Shown: positions 23,775-26,177 of the stretch, one piece after another
How positions within the stretch are numbered: position 1 is the stretch's first letter
Layout of the letters: every line of letters begins with the position of its first letter
From: an uncultured Actinomyces sp.
GTDB lineage: Bacteria > Actinomycetota > Actinomycetes > Actinomycetales > Actinomycetaceae
Assembly (NCBI GenBank): GCA_937926195.1
Contig: CALEXZ010000088.1
Location: 1-26,177 of the forward strand
DNA length: 26,177 nucleotides
Reading direction: 5' to 3'
Notes under the pieces: model-generated
Databases searched by the model: none
Told to the model about the DNA's origin: nothing
The model's input: only the letters and a program-made list of their open reading frames with translations
Translations under genes and position numbers: made by a program

Positions 23775-25061
23775 GTGAGTGACGGACACCCGAGACCCCG
23801 CCGTCGGCCCCTGCTCGTGCGGACAGGGCTGGCCCTGGCCTCCTTCCTCGCCCTGTCGGCCGTGGCCGAGCTCATCGAGGTCCCCGGCCTGTCCTACTCG
23901 CTCATGCTCGGCACCTGGGGGCCCGACATCCTCCTCGGCCTGCTCCTGCTCACCGTCCTCGCCGTCGTCGCCACCGTCGCCGCCCGCCGTGCGGGCGAGC
24001 TGCGGGTCGCCCGCCTGCGCGGTGCCACCGCCGTCCTGCTCGCCCTGGCCACCGTCGTCACCGGCGGCGTCGGAGCCGCCCAGCTCGCCTACGTCACCGC
24101 CCAGGGCACCCGCATCGACCTGCTCGCCCTCACCGGCATCGGCCAGGCGGGAGCCGTCCCGGACACCGAGCCCCTCCTCCTGGACGACACCGAGACCGGC
24201 CAGCAGCTGCGCCTGGGCGTGTGGTACCCGCGCGACGCCGATGGGCGGACCCTGACCGCCGAGCAGGTGCGCGCCGCCCACCCCGAGGGCGTGCCCGTCG
24301 TCGTCCTCGTCCACGGAGGCGGCTGGTCCAACGGCAACCGGCTCAACCCCATGACCCGCGGCCAGGCCGACTGGCTGGCCCGCCAGGGCTACCTCGCCGT
24401 CGCCGTCGACTACCCGCTGTCGACCTCCGCGCTGCACACGTGGCAGCTCGCCGAGTCCCGCACCGCCTGCGGCCTGGCCTGGATCGGGGCGCACGCCGCC
24501 GAGTACGGGGGCGACGCCGAGCGCCTCGCCCTCGTGGGCGACTCCGCGGGCGGCCACCTGGCCCTGGCCCTGACCTACCGCCAGGCCCTGGGGACCCTGC
24601 CCGACTACCCCGCCTCCTGCGGCGGCCAGGTCCCGGGCATCGACGCGGTCCTCACCGAGTACCCCATCGCCGACCCCGTCGGCTTCCACGACAACCCCGA
24701 CCTCGTCATGGGGCCCTTCGTCGCCGAGCGCGCCCAGCGCTACACCGGCGGCACCCCCGCCCAGGTCCCCGCACGCTACGAGGACATCGACCCCGTCGCC
24801 CTGCTGGGGCAGGTGGCCGACGCCGGTCTCGCCGCCGACCTGCCACCCACCCTCATCGTCGCCGGGGAGCAGGACCACGTCGTGCCCGTCGCCGGCGCGC
24901 TCGCGCTCGACGCCCGGCTCACCGAGGCCGGCGCCCCGCACGAGACCCACATCGTGCCCTTCACGGACCACGTCTTCGACCTCAACCCCGGCTCCGCCGT
25001 CTCCCAGCTGTGGCGGCACCGGTCCCTGGCCCTCCTGGAGGAGGCCGGGCTGGGCCTGTGA
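23775..25061 (+). CDS. Membrane-anchored alpha/beta hydrolase (HSL/esterase-like)
   Basis: A 428-residue protein. After an Arg-rich start, three hydrophobic spans (about 13-35, 50-70, 85-108) anchor a C-terminal alpha/beta hydrolase domain. Esterase marks are the oxyanion motif HGGGW (180-184), nucleophile elbow GDSAGG with Ser257, a probable acid Asp367 in AGEQDHVV and His399 in FTDHVF. The HGGG form is that of hormone-sensitive-lipase-like and BD-FAE-type esterases. It probably hydrolyses an ester outside the membrane; the topology is inferred from the spans. The GTG at 23775 is chosen because of the -10 box 7 nt upstream. Its upstream region is shared with the divergent surface-protein gene. 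smc follows after 66 bp. Confidence 0.88.
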   Translation: MSDGHPRPRRRPLLVRTGLALASFLALSAVAELIEVPGLSYSLMLGTWGPDILLGLLLLTVLAVVATVAARRAGELRVARLRGATAVLLALATVVTGGVGAAQLAYVTAQGTRIDLLALTGIGQAGAVPDTEPLLLDDTETGQQLRLGVWYPRDADGRTLTAEQVRAAHPEGVPVVVLVHGGGWSNGNRLNPMTRGQADWLARQGYLAVAVDYPLSTSALHTWQLAESRTACGLAWIGAHAAEYGGDAERLALVGDSAGGHLALALTYRQALGTLPDYPASCGGQVPGIDAVLTEYPIADPVGFHDNPDLVMGPFVAERAQRYTGGTPAQVPARYEDIDPVALLGQVADAGLAADLPPTLIVAGEQDHVVPVAGALALDARLTEAGAPHETHIVPFTDHVFDLNPGSAVSQLWRHRSLALLEEAGLGL

Positions 25062-25115
25062 CGGCAGGCCCGCCCGCTCCCGGGGCCCGTGGGGCGGCGG
25101 TGGCGCCGCTGCGGC

Positions 25116-25121
25116 TATCGT
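25116..25121 (+). promoter_or_regulatory. -10 box of leaderless smc
   Basis: TATCGT lies 6 nt before the GTG at 25128 and there is no Shine-Dalgarno site, consistent with a leaderless transcript starting at or near the GTG. Confidence 0.5.
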
Positions 25122-25127
25122 GAGCCC

Positions 25128-26177
25128 GTGCACCTCAAGACGTTGACGATGAAGGGCTTCAAGTCCTTCGCCTCGTCCACGACGCTGCGCCTGGAGCCCG
25201 GCATCACCGCCGTCGTCGGCCCCAACGGCTCCGGCAAGTCCAACGTCGTCGACGCCCTCACCTGGGTCATGGGCGAGCAGGGGGCCAAGAGCCTGCGCGG
25301 CGGCACCATGGCGGACGTCATCTTCGCCGGGGCCGGATCGCGCCCCGCCCTCGGGCGCGCCGAGGTCTCCCTCACCATCGACAACACCGACGGCGCCCTG
25401 CCCATCGACTACACCGAGGTCACCCTCACCCGCACCCTCTTCAGGGGCGGCGGCTCCGAGTACCAGATCAACGGCAGCCCCTGCCGCCTGCTCGACGTCC
25501 AGGAGCTGCTCAGCGACACGGGCCTGGGCCGCCAGATGCACGTCATCGTCGGCCAGGGCCAGCTCGACGCCGTCCTGACCGCCACCCCCGAGGATCGCCG
25601 CGGCTTCATCGAGGAGGCCGCAGGCGTCCTCAAGCACCGGCGCCGCAAGGAGCGCGCCCTGCGCAAGCTCGACTCCATGGCCGCCGACCTCACCCGGCTC
25701 AACGACCTCACCACGGAGCTGCGCCACCAGCTCGGGCCCCTGGCACGCCAGGCGGCCGTGGCCCGCCGGGCCCGCACCATCCAGGCGGAGGTCCGTGACG
25801 CCACCGCCCGGCTCCTGGCCGACGACGTCGTCCAGACCCAGTCCCTGCTGGAGGCCGGGGACGAGGACCATGCCCTGCTGGAGTCCCGACGCGCCGCCGC
25901 CAAGGAGGCCGAGCGGGTGGCCCGCGCGCGCCTGGCCGAGCTCGCCGCCGCCGAGGCCACGAGCAGCCAGCGCCTGACCCGGGCGACAGGCGTGTGGGAG
26001 GAGCTCACCGGCGCCGCCCAGTCCTTCTCCGCCCTCGCCGACGTCGCCGCGGAGCGGGTGCGCGGCCTGGCCCGTGCGCCACGCCCCGCCCAGGGCACCG
26101 ACCCCGACGAGCTCGAGCGCCGCGCCCGGGCCGCGGCCGCCGAGGAGGAGGCCGCGGCCCGGGCGCGGAGATCGGAA
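25128..26177 (+). CDS. smc: Chromosome segregation ATPase SMC (5' part, runs off window)
   Basis: The first 350 residues of the SMC condensin, which organises and segregates the chromosome as a dimer with ScpA and ScpB. The ATPase head begins at once: VHLKTLTMKGFKSFA, Walker A GPNGSGKSN (31-39), then the VMGEQGAKSLRGG segment and IVGQGQLDAVL. The family-typical FIEEAAGVLKHRRRK marks the end of the N-terminal head. From about residue 170 the sequence turns into Ala/Arg/Glu-rich heptads of the first coiled coil. The start is GTG at 25128 because the conserved head begins directly there. The hinge, second coil and Walker B lie beyond the window. Confidence 0.95.
   Translation, partial: MHLKTLTMKGFKSFASSTTLRLEPGITAVVGPNGSGKSNVVDALTWVMGEQGAKSLRGGTMADVIFAGAGSRPALGRAEVSLTIDNTDGALPIDYTEVTLTRTLFRGGGSEYQINGSPCRLLDVQELLSDTGLGRQMHVIVGQGQLDAVLTATPEDRRGFIEEAAGVLKHRRRKERALRKLDSMAADLTRLNDLTTELRHQLGPLARQAAVARRARTIQAEVRDATARLLADDVVQTQSLLEAGDEDHALLESRRAAAKEAERVARARLAELAAAEATSSQRLTRATGVWEELTGAAQSFSALADVAAERVRGLARAPRPAQGTDPDELERRARAAAAEEEAAARARRSE

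Noticed and set aside
23546..23875. N-terminal extension of the surface protein up to 23875
   Set aside because: It would cross the promoter and the divergent hydrolase start. The ATG at 23545 has a ribosome site and begins a proper signal peptide.
1..26177. Phage, transposon, tRNA or defence-system genes
   Set aside because: No transposase, integrase, terminal inverted repeats, tRNA-like cloverleaf or known defence motifs were recognised; the gene content is metabolic and housekeeping.

Overview
The window is very GC-rich (above about 70% by eye), with high-GC codon use throughout. Several features point to an actinobacterium: a translational ileS T-box leader, many leaderless genes, a sortase-anchored choice-of-anchor M surface protein, and a sugar ABC transporter without its own ATPase. 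Gene content resembles the family Actinomycetaceae (Actinomyces-like), but no marker here fixes the genus. All identifications were made by reading the sequence; no database search was run.

Region 1 (1-7684, minus strand) is a sugar uptake and catabolism operon. It begins at a promoter near 7657-7684. The first ORF joins a ROK-family regulator to a Gfo/Idh/MocA oxidoreductase in one frame. It is followed by a lipoprotein sugar-binding protein, two membrane permeases, a DMT/EamA exporter and a second Gfo/Idh/MocA oxidoreductase that runs off the left edge. Genes overlap or nearly touch from 5229 down to 1. The ATPase is absent and is presumably encoded elsewhere.

Region 2 (7755-13943) holds small metabolic units: proC (minus) back to back with a PfkB sugar kinase (plus), a TSUP exporter and a GH13 alpha-amylase-like enzyme (both minus), then an aldo/keto reductase and an SDR dehydrogenase (both plus). 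A 20-bp tandem repeat lies just behind proC. Four of these genes appear leaderless, with a -10 box 6 or 7 nt before the start codon and no Shine-Dalgarno site.

Region 3 (13944-21598, plus strand) is a housekeeping block. A T-box leader with an isoleucine specifier precedes ileS (type-2 enzyme, HYGH/KMSKS), then folC with a long acidic N-terminal extension, dhaL and dhaM without dhaK, and ndk. A perfect 19-bp hairpin closes the block.

Region 4 (21665-26177) has a sortase-anchored surface protein (minus) whose promoter spacer contains a Zur/Fur-like half-site, a divergent membrane-anchored alpha/beta hydrolase (plus), and the start of smc (plus), which runs off the right edge.

No tRNA, rRNA, CRISPR array, insertion sequence or prophage was seen. 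The observations most worth follow-up are the ROK-oxidoreductase fusion, dhaLM without dhaK, the metal-type operator candidate before the surface protein, and the clear translational T-box switch.
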